Below, piece by piece: positions 34,027-42,464 of a DNA stretch of 42,543 nt. Each line of letters opens with the position of its first letter. The stretch's first letter is position 1. A program made the position numbers and the translations under genes. The notes beneath the pieces were generated by a model that had not been told where the DNA came from, did no database searches, and was given only the letters and a program-made list of their open reading frames with translations. The stretch is from Syntrophaceae bacterium UBA6255. GTDB taxonomy: Bacteria; Desulfobacterota; Syntrophia; Syntrophales; Smithellaceae. The stretch lies in assembly GCA_002441205.1 (NCBI GenBank), contig DJVN01000145.1:32512-75054 (forward strand). The letters are read 5' to 3'.

Positions 34027-34785
34027 ATGAACTATAACGCAACAAAAATCGCAGAAAAGGTATTCCCCTTTCTCGATAAAGCCTTACAGCACTTTGGCCG
34101 CAATGAAATCTGGTGGCGCGGACAATCCAATTCCAGTCCTGACTGGAAATTATTACCAAGCATATTTCGAAGAATAGATTCAGAGTTTAGTGAGCGAAAC
34201 CTGACACAAACATTTAAAAGAAAAGCTCTTTCAAGATACCAAAACTGTCCACAACAGAACGACGGCATTGGCTGGTTATTCTTAATGCAACATTATAGAC
34301 TTCCAACAAGGTTATTGGATTGGAGTGAATCTTTTCTTGTTGCAACATTTTTTTCCGTAATCGAAAAACTATATAAAGATAAACCAGGTGCTCTATGGGC
34401 TCTTTCACCAGTAGATTTAAACACAGATCAATTTGAAGAAAAAGGAGTTCTTTTACCTGATGGAGATATGATAAAACCCTTAATCAGACATGCATTCGTA
34501 AACAAAGCAGAAGAAATAAAAAAAATTTGTGCAGTTTCATCAAAAGAAATTGATTCTCGTTTAATGACTCAATTATCTGTTTTTACTATCCATGGATATA
34601 ATCAACCGTTAGAGTCTCTTTCTAATCATGAAAAATATTTAATAAAATTTGAAATCCCTTCTGAGCTAAAGGTACAATTAATAAATATGCTATATGATTT
34701 AGGAATAAGGCGATCAAACATTTTCCCAGACTTGGAAAACTTAGCTAAAGATCTTTCAGCATGGTTTTATTCACCTATCGATTAG
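34027..34785 (+). CDS. FRG-domain protein
   Basis: 252 residues dominated by an FRG domain. The signature is WWRGQSNSSPDWKLLPSIFRR at about 28-48, with MQHYRLPTRLLDWSESFLVATFFSV at about 86-110. Family knowledge: FRG domains are uncharacterised, occur singly or fused to other domains, and turn up near mobile elements and anti-phage genes. Codons are strongly A/T-ending, and the gene is clearly lower in G+C than the following genes, suggesting recent acquisition. Ribosome site AGAGGG precedes ATG 34027. No toxin, antitoxin or phage gene lies next to it. It could be a solitary defence gene, but nothing here proves that. Confidence 0.82.
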   Translation: MNYNATKIAEKVFPFLDKALQHFGRNEIWWRGQSNSSPDWKLLPSIFRRIDSEFSERNLTQTFKRKALSRYQNCPQQNDGIGWLFLMQHYRLPTRLLDWSESFLVATFFSVIEKLYKDKPGALWALSPVDLNTDQFEEKGVLLPDGDMIKPLIRHAFVNKAEEIKKICAVSSKEIDSRLMTQLSVFTIHGYNQPLESLSNHEKYLIKFEIPSELKVQLINMLYDLGIRRSNIFPDLENLAKDLSAWFYSPID

Positions 34786-34847
34786 TTATATGTTTGCAAT
34801 AATGTTGATAATAGACAAGACACCCATTTTCTTTCAGGAGATTGCAC

Positions 34848-35039
34848 ATGGCCACAACATCCGTTACCGATGAGGATAGAAAAAAAGCGCAGCGCTGTGT
34901 TGAATGTCCGGTATGCAAGCAGGCCCGAAAGCAACAAAGTGGATTCGCTTTCTGGTTTGTCAAAAATATCGAAAACGGCATCTGCCCCTACTGCACGGCA
35001 TATGAAAAGGTTTACGGCAAAAAAGCCCACGAAGCCTGA
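34848..35039 (+). CDS. Small Cys-rich (zinc-ribbon-like) protein
   Basis: 63 residues from ATG 34848 with AGGAG seven bases before it; an in-frame TTG lies two codons earlier. Five Cys are arranged as C17-x2-C20-x2-C23 and C46-x2-C49 (RCVECPVCKQAR ... GICPYCTAY), typical of a zinc-ribbon pair of knuckles. No further domain. The C-terminus is basic. It is 16 bases upstream of the ornithine cyclodeaminase homologue, so the two are probably cotranscribed. I do not recognise a named family. Confidence 0.7.
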   Translation: MATTSVTDEDRKKAQRCVECPVCKQARKQQSGFAFWFVKNIENGICPYCTAYEKVYGKKAHEA

Positions 35040-35055
35040 ACGGTTCTGATTATTC

Positions 35056-36039
35056 ATGAAAACTCTGATTCTGACGAAGCGTGATATTGAAAAAATTCTG
35101 ACGCCTGCCGTGGCGAATGAAACGGTCGAGAAGGCTTTCCGGGCATACAGTTTGGGGTGTACTCAGATGCCGCCCAAGAGTTATTTGTATTTTCCGAAAG
35201 GCGATCTGCGATCCATGCCGGCTTATATCTGCGGTGAAGGCTTTAACGTCGCCGGTATCAAAAGCGTAACAGTCCATCCCCGGAATTCCGCCAGTGATTT
35301 GCCAGCAGTTATGGCTGTCATTATTCTGAATGATCCGCAGACAGGTTTTCCGCTGGCGGTCATGGACGGCACCTATCTCACTTGTATTCGAACCGGCGCG
35401 GCCGGGGCCGTGGCGGCAAAGTATCTAAGCCGGAAAGATTCGCAGGTTGCGGGATTCGTCGGATGCGGCGCACAGGCGCGCTCTCAGTTATCATGCCTGC
35501 TGGCATTTCGCGATATCCGGAAAATCAAAATATGGCAATATCCGAAAGACAAGGAATGCGTTCGAAGCTTCCAACAGTGGGTTCATAAAACCTGCAAATT
35601 GGAAGCCGAAGTATCTTCGCGGATGGATGCTGTTACCATGAATTCCGATATCGTCATCACCACAACGCCATCCCGCGCACCTTTGGTAAACTGTGTTTCT
35701 CCTGGAACGCACATCAATGCCGTCGGCGCCGACGCTCCCGGCAAACAGGAAATCAATCCCCAGATATTAAAACAGGCGAAAGTGGTGGTTGATGACTGGA
35801 CACAGGCCGCGCACAGCGGTGAAATCAATGTGCCGCTGAGCAAAAAGCAGTTGACGAAAAAAGACATACACGCGCTATTGGGGGATATCGTGGCCGGAAA
35901 GAAGCGAGGCAGAACATCCGTAAACGAAATAACTCTTTTCGACGCGACAGGTCTTGCTATTCAGGATATTTCCTGCGCTGATGTTGTTTATAAGGCTTTT
36001 AAAAACAGGCGCTGCATCAGAACTATTGGTTTTTTTTAG
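35056..36039 (+). CDS. Ornithine cyclodeaminase/mu-crystallin family protein
   Basis: 327 residues. The NAD-binding Rossmann motif is GFVGCGAQARSQLSCL at about 133-148, after TCIRTGAAGAVAAKYLS. The N-terminal dimer/substrate part has MPPKSYLYFPKGDLRSMPAYI and AGIKSVTVHPRN (the family's Lys in GIKxVxxxP). TTPSRAPL, then INAVGADAPGKQEI, and VVDDW are typical. Members include ornithine cyclodeaminase, alanine dehydrogenase and ketimine reductases; which one cannot be read here. It is cotranscribed with a small Cys-rich protein. A full sigma-70 promoter for the next gene follows it. Confidence 0.88.
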   Translation: MKTLILTKRDIEKILTPAVANETVEKAFRAYSLGCTQMPPKSYLYFPKGDLRSMPAYICGEGFNVAGIKSVTVHPRNSASDLPAVMAVIILNDPQTGFPLAVMDGTYLTCIRTGAAGAVAAKYLSRKDSQVAGFVGCGAQARSQLSCLLAFRDIRKIKIWQYPKDKECVRSFQQWVHKTCKLEAEVSSRMDAVTMNSDIVITTTPSRAPLVNCVSPGTHINAVGADAPGKQEINPQILKQAKVVVDDWTQAAHSGEINVPLSKKQLTKKDIHALLGDIVAGKKRGRTSVNEITLFDATGLAIQDISCADVVYKAFKNRRCIRTIGFF

Positions 36040-36070
36040 CCACCATAACAAAATTCTCGTAGTTCTTCTC

Positions 36071-36099
36071 TTGACATACCGGACGGTGTTATCTATACT
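36071..36099 (+). promoter_or_regulatory. Strong sigma-70 promoter of the chalcone-isomerase-like gene
   Basis: Perfect -35 TTGACA (36071-36076), 17-base spacer, and -10 TATACT (36094-36099; five of six). It predicts a start near 36106 and a 5' leader of about 105 bases before ATG 36211. Confidence 0.75.
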
Positions 36100-36210
36100 T
36101 CGTTCACAAAAATAATCTCATAAACAATGCCCAAAATCGAATCGGATTTTTCCGGAAATTTGTGAGGAATGATCGCAATTCGACTATAAAACTAATTTAG
36201 GAGGTTTCTG

Positions 36211-36789
36211 ATGTCAAAAAAACTTGGATTTCTGCTGGTCGTTTTACTCTTTGTTTTCTCCTTTTCCGTTGACGCGCGGACCATCGGCGGCGTTAATATG
36301 GAAGAAACGTTTAAGGCTGGAGATGAAACGCTGATACTGAACGGCGCCGGTATCAGGGAAAAATTCTTTGCCGATATCTATGTGGCCGGTCTGTATCTGA
36401 AAGAAAAAAGCAGTGACTACAAAAAAATTATGAGCATGGATGAATCCATGGTCATAAAAATCAAGATTGTCTCCTCGCTCATCACCGCTGAAAGGTTTAA
36501 GGAAGCCTGCGAAGAAGGTTTTGAAAGAACGACAAACGGAAACACCAAGCCGTTAAGACCGAAAATCGACCTTGCCTACACCGCCTTCGCGCAGAAATTC
36601 AATGTAGGAGATATCTTTGACCTGGTTTATATTAAAGGCGTTGGAACGGATTTTTATAAAAACGGGAAATTGATTACCAAAGTTGACGGGATCGACTTCA
36701 AAGCGGCTCTTTTCGGCATCTGGATCATAGACAAACCTTCTCATAAAAATGAAAAATTGAGAAAAGGCATGCTTGGATTGCCTTTATAA
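36211..36789 (+). CDS. Chalcone-isomerase-like exported protein
   Basis: 192 residues. A signal peptide (hydrophobic 5-19, cleavage near SVDA) is followed by a bacterial chalcone-isomerase-fold domain: TIGGVNMEETFKAGDETLILNGAGIREKFFADIYVAGLYLKEKS, then VIKIKIVSSLITAERF, and the GIDFKAALFGIWIIDKPSHKNEKLRKGMLG end. Bacterial members are periplasmic and of unknown function; no flavonoid chemistry is implied. Ribosome site AGGAGG lies eight bases before ATG 36211. It is a single-gene unit with its own strong promoter and terminator. Confidence 0.9.
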   Translation: MSKKLGFLLVVLLFVFSFSVDARTIGGVNMEETFKAGDETLILNGAGIREKFFADIYVAGLYLKEKSSDYKKIMSMDESMVIKIKIVSSLITAERFKEACEEGFERTTNGNTKPLRPKIDLAYTAFAQKFNVGDIFDLVYIKGVGTDFYKNGKLITKVDGIDFKAALFGIWIIDKPSHKNEKLRKGMLGLPL

Positions 36790-36805
36790 TCTTTAAAGCT
36801 ATTCA

Positions 36806-36843
36806 GGGAGTCTGGAAGCTATACTTCCGGGCTCCCCTTTTTT
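36806..36843 (+). terminator. Intrinsic terminator of the chalcone-isomerase-like gene
   Basis: A 13-bp stem (36806-36818 with 36824-36836, two G-U pairs) with loop CTATA is followed by CTTTTTT. It sits 17 bases after the stop codon. The strongest intrinsic terminator of the window on the plus strand. Confidence 0.85.
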
Positions 36844-36868
36844 CATCAATAAAAAAGTTGGTCATGAA

Positions 36869-37711
36869 TCACTGCCTCGTTCTGGAAGGATTAGGCACAT
36901 AATCAAAATCAAAAGAAATGATTCCCACACGGGTTTTAATTTTTATGGGAATCTTTTTTTTATCAGCGGTAACCCAGATTTTGAGTTGCGCGTTATCCCC
37001 TTTTTTTACCACTTTATTCTTTTCCAATGACTCCAGCATTCTCATATCAGGTGTAATTTCAATGGCTGCGTATGTTTTCCCTCCGACTTTGATTATATCT
37101 CTTTTACCGACAATCGCTCTGACCGCAATGTTGCGTTTACCGTCCGTCAGCGGGACAAGAATTTCCGAATTCTCTTTAAGATCCTGACATCGAATAACGT
37201 AATAAAGGGCCAACGGGTCAAAAGTCCCCGGCAGGATACCAATCGACGGCTTGGTCTTGCCGAACTTGGTTGGAGTGACTTCAAGTTTTTTCCAATTAAA
37301 GTTCAATATTTCATCACGAGGATGTTTGCTTTTTGTCTTTTTTCGATAAAGGATGCTGTGTGTCATAGCAACATCAACATAGGAATCCTGTCTTTCCCTG
37401 ATTTTATAGATGAGATCGACGGTCGGGTTAGTCTTCGTAATCATGACAAAATGATAGGATTCGACCCCGTTGACAATTTTTTTTGGAAGAACTTCCAGAG
37501 TGAGCTCTCCGGCCGGAATCGTCCCCCATCTCCCCTGATAGGTCAGTTTTTCTCCGGGATTAAAAGGAATTAACTTGTCCGGCTCTTTGGCGGCACTATT
37601 CAAACCCAGAAATATTATCGCGTACAAAACGAGAATGATGCACCGGGCAAAACTGAAATAAGTTACTCCGGGCTTCAATGAAAATACTGTTTTTTTATTT
37701 CGTATCATCAT
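36869..37711 (-). CDS. DUF3108 family exported protein
   Basis: 280 residues. An N-terminal hydrophobic segment (about 18-40) is a signal peptide or anchor. The mature part matches DUF3108: LIPFNPGEKLTYQGRWGTIPAGELTLEVL, SYHFVMITKTNPTVDLIYKIRERQDSYVD, SILYRKKTKS, and FDPLALYYVIRC, then a beta-rich C-terminus ending in RVGIISFDFDYVPNPSRTRQ. DUF3108 proteins are periplasmic, beta-rich and uncharacterised. It is convergent with the chalcone-isomerase-like gene and 78 bases downstream of the acyl-CoA dehydrogenase gene. ATG 37711 is followed by a second ATG. It has no clear ribosome site. Confidence 0.85.
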   Translation of the reverse strand: MMIRNKKTVFSLKPGVTYFSFARCIILVLYAIIFLGLNSAAKEPDKLIPFNPGEKLTYQGRWGTIPAGELTLEVLPKKIVNGVESYHFVMITKTNPTVDLIYKIRERQDSYVDVAMTHSILYRKKTKSKHPRDEILNFNWKKLEVTPTKFGKTKPSIGILPGTFDPLALYYVIRCQDLKENSEILVPLTDGKRNIAVRAIVGKRDIIKVGGKTYAAIEITPDMRMLESLEKNKVVKKGDNAQLKIWVTADKKKIPIKIKTRVGIISFDFDYVPNPSRTRQ

Positions 37712-37789
37712 TCAATCAAAACACTGACGCCGTATATCGCCGGACTTGCCTTTGCGCATTTCGCAAAAAGTTCCCATGGCAACAATCAA

Positions 37790-38932
37790 TTATTTTGCTT
37801 GAAGCGCACGTCCGATCGTCATAATCTCGGCTTCCTTGGTCCCTTCGTAGAGCTCCAGAATTTTCGCATCGCGATACCATTTCTGTACCGGATATTCCTC
37901 AATGTAACCATAGCCTCCGTGCAATTCCACAGCGTAATTGGCACAAAATACGGCAGTCTGTCCGCCATAGAATTTCGCCATCGCGGCCAGCGTGTAATCG
38001 GGTTTCCCCTGATCAATCAGCCAGGCTGCTTTATAGACCAAACCGCGAAGTGCTTCTATTCTTATTGCCATCTCCGTAAGTTTCATCTGCGTCATCTGAT
38101 AAGAACCCAATGAAACGCCGAAAGCTGTTCGTTCTTTTACGTATTTGATGCTGGTTTCCAGACAGGCTTCTGATATGCCCAGCGCCTGACCGGAAACCAT
38201 CACGCGGGTAATATCGAAAAAGTGCATGAGCTGGCGGAACCCCTGCCCTTCCTTGCCGACCAGATTGGTTTGCGGAACGCGTACATCCTCAAAGGCAATT
38301 TCAGCGGTATCGCTGGCGCGGATACCCATTTTCCCGTGGATTTTGTTGCGCGTGATTCCTCTGGCATTCGCCGGAACAATAATCAGGCTGAAGCTGTTGT
38401 GCTTCTTTTCTTCAGGGTTGGTGATGCACTGAACGACCATAAAATCGCAAACAGTCCCGTTCGTGATAAACATTTTATTGCCATTAACGATATAATCCTT
38501 GCCGTCCTTCACCGCACGGGTTTTATAGCCGGCAACATCCGTTCCGGCATTGGGTTCCGTGTAGGCGCCGGCACAGACCTTCTCGCCGGAGCATATCGGC
38601 GGCAGACAGGTTTTCTTCTGCTCTTCGGTCCCGTAATTCAGAATGGATTCGCAACCGAAACCGGATGCAACAATATTGAGGCCGATACCCATATCAATTT
38701 TTGATATTTCTTCCGTGATAATGGCATTACCCAAAATTCCGGCGCCGGGACCGCCATACTGTTCCGGAATCCACGCACCGACCAGACCGTTTGCAGCGGC
38801 CTTATTTCTGATTTCCGGTGTGTATTTTTCGTGTTCGTCGCATTCCTGCGAAACTGGTTTTATTTCAGAAACGGCAAACTTATAGGCCATCTCCTTCAAC
38901 ATTTTCATTTCCTCGGTTAATTCAAAATTCAT
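37790..38932 (-). CDS. Acyl-CoA dehydrogenase
   Basis: 380 residues, the usual length. It oxidises an acyl-CoA to the 2-enoyl-CoA with FAD, passing electrons to ETF. The N-terminal helical domain, the FAD/substrate loop (CAGAYTEPNAGTDVAGYKTRAV and FITNGTVCDFMVV), and the C-terminal helical domain are complete. The catalytic Glu is Glu363 in LELYEGTKEAE. GGYGYIEEYPVQKWYRDAKI is typical. Chain-length specificity cannot be read. AAGGAG lies eight bases before ATG 38932. In a syntroph-like organism it would act in beta-oxidation of fatty or aromatic acids. No etfAB or CoA ligase is in the window. Confidence 0.96.
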   Translation of the reverse strand: MNFELTEEMKMLKEMAYKFAVSEIKPVSQECDEHEKYTPEIRNKAAANGLVGAWIPEQYGGPGAGILGNAIITEEISKIDMGIGLNIVASGFGCESILNYGTEEQKKTCLPPICSGEKVCAGAYTEPNAGTDVAGYKTRAVKDGKDYIVNGNKMFITNGTVCDFMVVQCITNPEEKKHNSFSLIIVPANARGITRNKIHGKMGIRASDTAEIAFEDVRVPQTNLVGKEGQGFRQLMHFFDITRVMVSGQALGISEACLETSIKYVKERTAFGVSLGSYQMTQMKLTEMAIRIEALRGLVYKAAWLIDQGKPDYTLAAMAKFYGGQTAVFCANYAVELHGGYGYIEEYPVQKWYRDAKILELYEGTKEAEIMTIGRALQAK

Positions 38933-39092
38933 TTTTTTCTCCTTGTAGGTGCTTTTGCCACCATTGCTTTTTTAAACGATTTACCTAAATAATGCGACAA
39001 AGAAGTAACAACATTGCTCTCTTGAAGTCAAGGGGCAACCGGATGAAAACGGTTACTGCCGGATTCCTTCCAAAATGTTATCAATATTTCTC

Positions 39093-39120
39093 TTGACATA
39101 CTTCCCGGAAAGAATAAAAA
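39093..39120 (+). promoter_or_regulatory. Candidate promoter of the small lipoprotein gene
   Basis: Perfect TTGACA (39093-39098) with TAAAAA (39115-39120) after 16 bases. The 14 bases TTCTCTTGACATAC around the -35 are identical to those at the 36071 promoter. Confidence 0.45.
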
Positions 39121-39187
39121 GTGATTCAGGAAATTGAAGCTTTCATCTGACCAACAACAAGCAACATTTGGGTAAGGAGAAAAAGCC

Positions 39188-39541
39188 ATGGCAAAAAAAA
39201 TATCGTTATTGCTGGCTGTGTTGTTTTTAATATCATGCGCCCAAATTGTCAGAAATCCGGTCAAGTTTGATCAACAAAAATTTATAGATCACTACGAAAA
39301 GATGTTTGCCGCCGCAATCGATAAGGGCACGCAAATGGGTTATAGAATTGACCGGCAAGACAAAGAATATGGTTTAATCAAAATGAGTCGTAAATCGGGA
39401 AACAGCACTTACGCCATCACGGTCGATTTTGATGAAGACAGTTTCACGGTAAAAGGCGAAATTGATACGGATATATTTAATCCCTTCATCGGTGAAGATG
39501 CAAGAGTAATTGAAGAGGCGATCAAAAAAGCTGCCGAGTAA
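39188..39541 (+). CDS. Small lipoprotein of unknown function
   Basis: 117 residues. The signal peptide AKKISLLLAVLFLISC ends with the lipobox LISC (Cys17). The mature part has a helix (FDQQKFIDHYEKMFAAAIDKGTQMG) and a beta-rich segment (YGLIKMSRK, YAITVDFDEDSFTVKGEID), then a final helix. I do not recognise a named family. AAGGAG before ATG 39188 is a good ribosome site. It is 37 bases upstream of the UbiA-family gene, so the two may be cotranscribed. Confidence 0.8.
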   Translation: MAKKISLLLAVLFLISCAQIVRNPVKFDQQKFIDHYEKMFAAAIDKGTQMGYRIDRQDKEYGLIKMSRKSGNSTYAITVDFDEDSFTVKGEIDTDIFNPFIGEDARVIEEAIKKAAE

Positions 39542-39578
39542 TTTTTACCTTTTGATTTAAGCAATAACAGAGAATCTG

Positions 39579-40469
39579 ATGAATAATGTCTTGATCGGCC
39601 CCATGCGGCCAAATTTTTTAATTTTAACGCCGGCCTGTGTTCTTTTGGGAATTGCGACGGCATTCTGGTCCGGTGCGGCTCTTAATCCTTTATATATTGT
39701 CCTTATATTAACAGGCGCTGTAATGGCGCACATCAGCGTCAACGCGCTCAACGAATATCACGATTTCAAGAGCGGGCTTGATCTCGTCACCGAGGTAACA
39801 CCGTTTTCCGGCGGCACCAAGACTCTGCCCAACAATCCCACAAAAGCGCATCTGGCTTTAATTAGCGGCATCGTCAGCATTGTTCTGGTTGCCTGTATCG
39901 GTATTTACTTTGTAGTTGAGCGCGGCCCCTGGATATTACCGGTCGGCATTCTCGGTCTTGTCATTATCTATACCTACACGCCTTTGCTTACGCGCAGTCC
40001 GTTTCTGTGTCTGATTGCGCCGGGACTGGGTTTCGGGCCTTTGATGGTGATGGGCACCGATTTTATTTTGACCGGGCATTATTCCTGGACGGCGGCCGTT
40101 GCATCGCTGGTGCCGTTTTTTCTGGTCAATGACCTGCTGCTTCTCAATCAGTTTCCCGATGTTGAGCCGGACAGGCAATTCGGCCGTGATCATCTGCTGA
40201 TACGAATCGGACGGACGGCCGGTGCGCGAGTGTATGTTCTTTTTTTGATTTTAACTTATATAGTGATATTTCTTGCTTGTCTTTTTGAAGTGCTTCCGCA
40301 GGGCGCATTGCTCGGCCTTTTGACATTAATTCTGGCCGTGCCCGTCATGCGGGGCGTCATCCGCCACGCCGACGATATCCCCGGTCTTATTCCGTACATG
40401 GTAAAAAATGTCATCATCAATATCAGCACGCCTGTGTTGATGGCCATCGGTTTATTTATCAATCACTGA
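39579..40469 (+). CDS. UbiA-family prenyltransferase
   Basis: 296 residues with about eight or nine membrane helices. The first Asp-rich motif is NEYHDFKSGLD at 58-68 (Asp62, Asp68) and the second is NQFPDVEPDRQFGRDHLL near 186. Both bind Mg-diphosphate of the prenyl donor. The N-terminus MRPNFLILTPACVLLGIA is typical. The closest functional type by pattern is MenA-like (1,4-dihydroxy-2-naphthoate prenyltransferase), but acceptor choice cannot be read and no other men or ubi gene is in the window. Ribosome site is weak. It lies just after a small lipoprotein gene and convergent with a methyltransferase-like membrane protein. Confidence 0.9.
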   Translation: MNNVLIGPMRPNFLILTPACVLLGIATAFWSGAALNPLYIVLILTGAVMAHISVNALNEYHDFKSGLDLVTEVTPFSGGTKTLPNNPTKAHLALISGIVSIVLVACIGIYFVVERGPWILPVGILGLVIIYTYTPLLTRSPFLCLIAPGLGFGPLMVMGTDFILTGHYSWTAAVASLVPFFLVNDLLLLNQFPDVEPDRQFGRDHLLIRIGRTAGARVYVLFLILTYIVIFLACLFEVLPQGALLGLLTLILAVPVMRGVIRHADDIPGLIPYMVKNVIINISTPVLMAIGLFINH

Positions 40470-40495
40470 TGACGTTCCGTCTTTCATTCAACGGA

Positions 40496-41248
40496 TTATT
40501 TTTTCGGAATCCGGTAAGGAATCAGCATCGGCACGCGCGAGCTGTACTCAAGGTATTGGCTGCCGAATTCTTTATGAAGATCTCTGTCTTCCAGAAAAGT
40601 CCCTATTAAGATCCAGAGGCTCCATAGGATATTGAAGATCAATCTGTCTAAGGTCAGCACAGGACAAGCCCAGATTAAAATGATCACAAAAAGGTAAATC
40701 GGATGCCGCGACCAGCGATAGGGGCCCCTGGCGACAATTTTTTGCGGCTTGTCCGGTTTGCGGCCCATAAGTACATCAACTCCCAGCACATCCAGGGAAT
40801 CAATGGATTTTACCGCCCAAAAAAATCCGGTCAGGCACAGAAGAAATAAGGCGCGCATCAGCGCAAAAACCATTCCTTCTGCATGTGCTGCCAAAATTGA
40901 AGTTTTCTGCCAGAAAATCAAAACCATCAGCAAGGTTATGGCGGATGCCATTCCGTAACATGCAGCATGATACATTTCCGGCATGAATTTCCCCAGCCAT
41001 TTTTTGAATCCCCTGCGCACCATAATGCTGTGTTGCAGAAAAAATATCAGCGATAAAAAACCGTCCAGCAATAAGGCCTCTCTCGTTCTCAGGCCAAAAT
41101 CAACGACCGTATAGGAACCCGTAAAAAGAAAAACCAGAAACATGAATCCGGATAAAAGTCCCAGCGAGTAAAGAAGCAGGACCAGTATGATTATTTTAGT
41201 ATGATTTTTGATGTAATCAGGATTCAACATTTTCGCCAACAAACTCAT
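40496..41248 (-). CDS. ICMT/NnrU-like membrane protein
   Basis: 250 residues with about six membrane helices. The C-terminal motif is RGPYRWSRHPIYLFVIILIW, followed by LEDRDLHKEFGSQYLEYSSRVPMLIPY. This is the SAM-binding region of isoprenylcysteine carboxyl methyltransferase and phospholipid-methyltransferase-like proteins, also seen in NnrU. Methyl transfer to a lipid or isoprenoid is likely, but the substrate is unknown. It is convergent with the UbiA gene (26-base gap) and 63 bases downstream of the SDR gene on the same strand. A lipid or quinone modification role together with UbiA is inference. Confidence 0.8.
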   Translation of the reverse strand: MSLLAKMLNPDYIKNHTKIIILVLLLYSLGLLSGFMFLVFLFTGSYTVVDFGLRTREALLLDGFLSLIFFLQHSIMVRRGFKKWLGKFMPEMYHAACYGMASAITLLMVLIFWQKTSILAAHAEGMVFALMRALFLLCLTGFFWAVKSIDSLDVLGVDVLMGRKPDKPQKIVARGPYRWSRHPIYLFVIILIWACPVLTLDRLIFNILWSLWILIGTFLEDRDLHKEFGSQYLEYSSRVPMLIPYRIPKK

Positions 41249-41311
41249 GAAATGGCTTCTTTAACGGGAGCATATACCCTTTTCGGCAAGTTCCTCCGGC
41301 ATGATACTTAA

Positions 41312-42286
41312 TCATCTCATATCAATGACTTCTTCCTCAATGGCCTTTCTAATGGGAGTATAGAAAAGCCCCAATTCACGCTCGGCTTTGCTGCCATCGG
41401 CAATCATACCATGCTGCATTTCCCGAATGGCATCGATGGACATGCCCCAAAGCGGGGGTCGATTGATGATGTCGGCAAGGCAGGTCAGCACATGGGCGTT
41501 GAGAATTACCAGAGAATCCGGCAAACGCAGTTTCGGCGACGCCACACCGGAAACATCACTGACAAGCGCATAAAAATCGCTAAAGGAAAGACGGGAATTG
41601 CCAATGATATATTTCTCGCCCAGATTGTCCGTCTTTTCTGCTGCTCTGAGAATGGCTTCCGCCACATTTTTAACATGCACATACGTTAAAATCTTGTCGT
41701 CGAAAATCCTGGCCGGCATACGACGTTCTATAAAAAGTTTGATCGATGATCCGGTCATTTTAGGATCGCCGCTTCCCAACACCGCGCAGGGATAGACCAT
41801 CACCAGGGGCAACCCTTTTTCCCGATAATACTGCCAGGCAATCTGATCGCCTTCATATTTTGTTCGGCAATACTCGCTTTCCCTGACCGGACCGACCGGC
41901 GTCTCTTCCTTGAAGGGCAGCTCGTTCGGTTTGCCCCAAATCCCCATGGTGCTGACATGCACAACTTTGGAAACCCCTGCTTCCAAAGCGCACCCCATAA
42001 CATTGCGCGTACCCTCAACATTTACGCGACGGTAGATATCCTTGTCCGGTTCCCACCAGGAATACACATTGGCAAGGTTGAAGACCCATTCGCAGCCGCG
42101 CATACCCTCTCTAAGAGAAGACCGGTCGGTCACATCCCCCATGACGATATGAGCGCCAAGATCCTTTAGCTCCCTGGTATCGCTGGTCTTGCGCGCCAGG
42201 CAGTAGAATTCATGCTTGGTCTGTGCCATACGGCGCAGCAGGTGCCGGCCGATAAAACCTGTTCCACCTGTGATAAATACTTTCAT
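41312..42286 (-). CDS. Extended SDR (NAD-dependent epimerase/dehydratase, HpnA-like)
   Basis: 324 residues, extended short-chain dehydrogenase. The dinucleotide motif is GGTGFIG at 7-13, the catalytic YxxxK is Tyr139-Lys143 (ESEYCRTKYEGD), and the Ser/Thr partner is in HVSTMGIWG at about 110-118. MVYPCAVLGSGDP and TYVHVKNVAEAILRA are typical of dihydroflavonol-reductase/HpnA-like members. The substrate is unknown; HpnA-like proteins often occur with isoprenoid genes, and a UbiA gene is nearby. AGGAAGG precedes ATG 42286. Its leader contains an intrinsic terminator, suggesting expression control by attenuation or a separate small RNA. Confidence 0.9.
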   Translation of the reverse strand: MKVFITGGTGFIGRHLLRRMAQTKHEFYCLARKTSDTRELKDLGAHIVMGDVTDRSSLREGMRGCEWVFNLANVYSWWEPDKDIYRRVNVEGTRNVMGCALEAGVSKVVHVSTMGIWGKPNELPFKEETPVGPVRESEYCRTKYEGDQIAWQYYREKGLPLVMVYPCAVLGSGDPKMTGSSIKLFIERRMPARIFDDKILTYVHVKNVAEAILRAAEKTDNLGEKYIIGNSRLSFSDFYALVSDVSGVASPKLRLPDSLVILNAHVLTCLADIINRPPLWGMSIDAIREMQHGMIADGSKAERELGLFYTPIRKAIEEEVIDMR

Positions 42287-42334
42287 AATACCTTCCTCCC
42301 TTTTCAGTTGAAGATTGATGTTGTAATCGAAACT

Positions 42335-42374
42335 AAAAAAGAAACCTCATAAGGGTTCAATAACCCCTCTGAGG
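42335..42374 (-). terminator. Intrinsic terminator inside the SDR leader
   Basis: Outer stem CCTCA/TGAGG (42345-42349 with 42370-42374), a 3x3 internal loop, and inner stem GGGTT/AACCC (42353-42357 with 42362-42366) with loop CAAT. On the minus strand the 3' arm is followed by TTTCTTTTTT (42344 down to 42335). It precedes the SDR start by about 50 bases. Confidence 0.7.
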
Positions 42375-42458
42375 CTGACGAGTGGTAACTTCCTATTAAT
42401 CCTTACCACGATGAACTCCAGAAAGCTCATAATTTTGTTGATTAATCACAGATGCAAT
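42335..42458 (-). ncRNA. Candidate structured leader or small RNA upstream of the SDR gene
   Basis: From a predicted start near 42458 the minus-strand RNA would contain a 7-bp stem (GTGGTAA/TTACCAC, 42382-42388 with 42403-42409) and then a two-part terminator stem ending in a U-tract near 42335. That is about 125 nt. The SDR start is only about 50 bases further on. A 27-codon frame (42430 to 42347, MSFLEFIVV...) runs through it, but it has no ribosome site. Confidence 0.4.
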
Positions 42459-42464
42459 TGGTTT

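Noticed and set aside
42347..42430. 27-codon leader peptide in the SDR leader
   Set aside because: No ribosome site and no run of a single regulatory amino acid; kept only as a remark in the leader entry.
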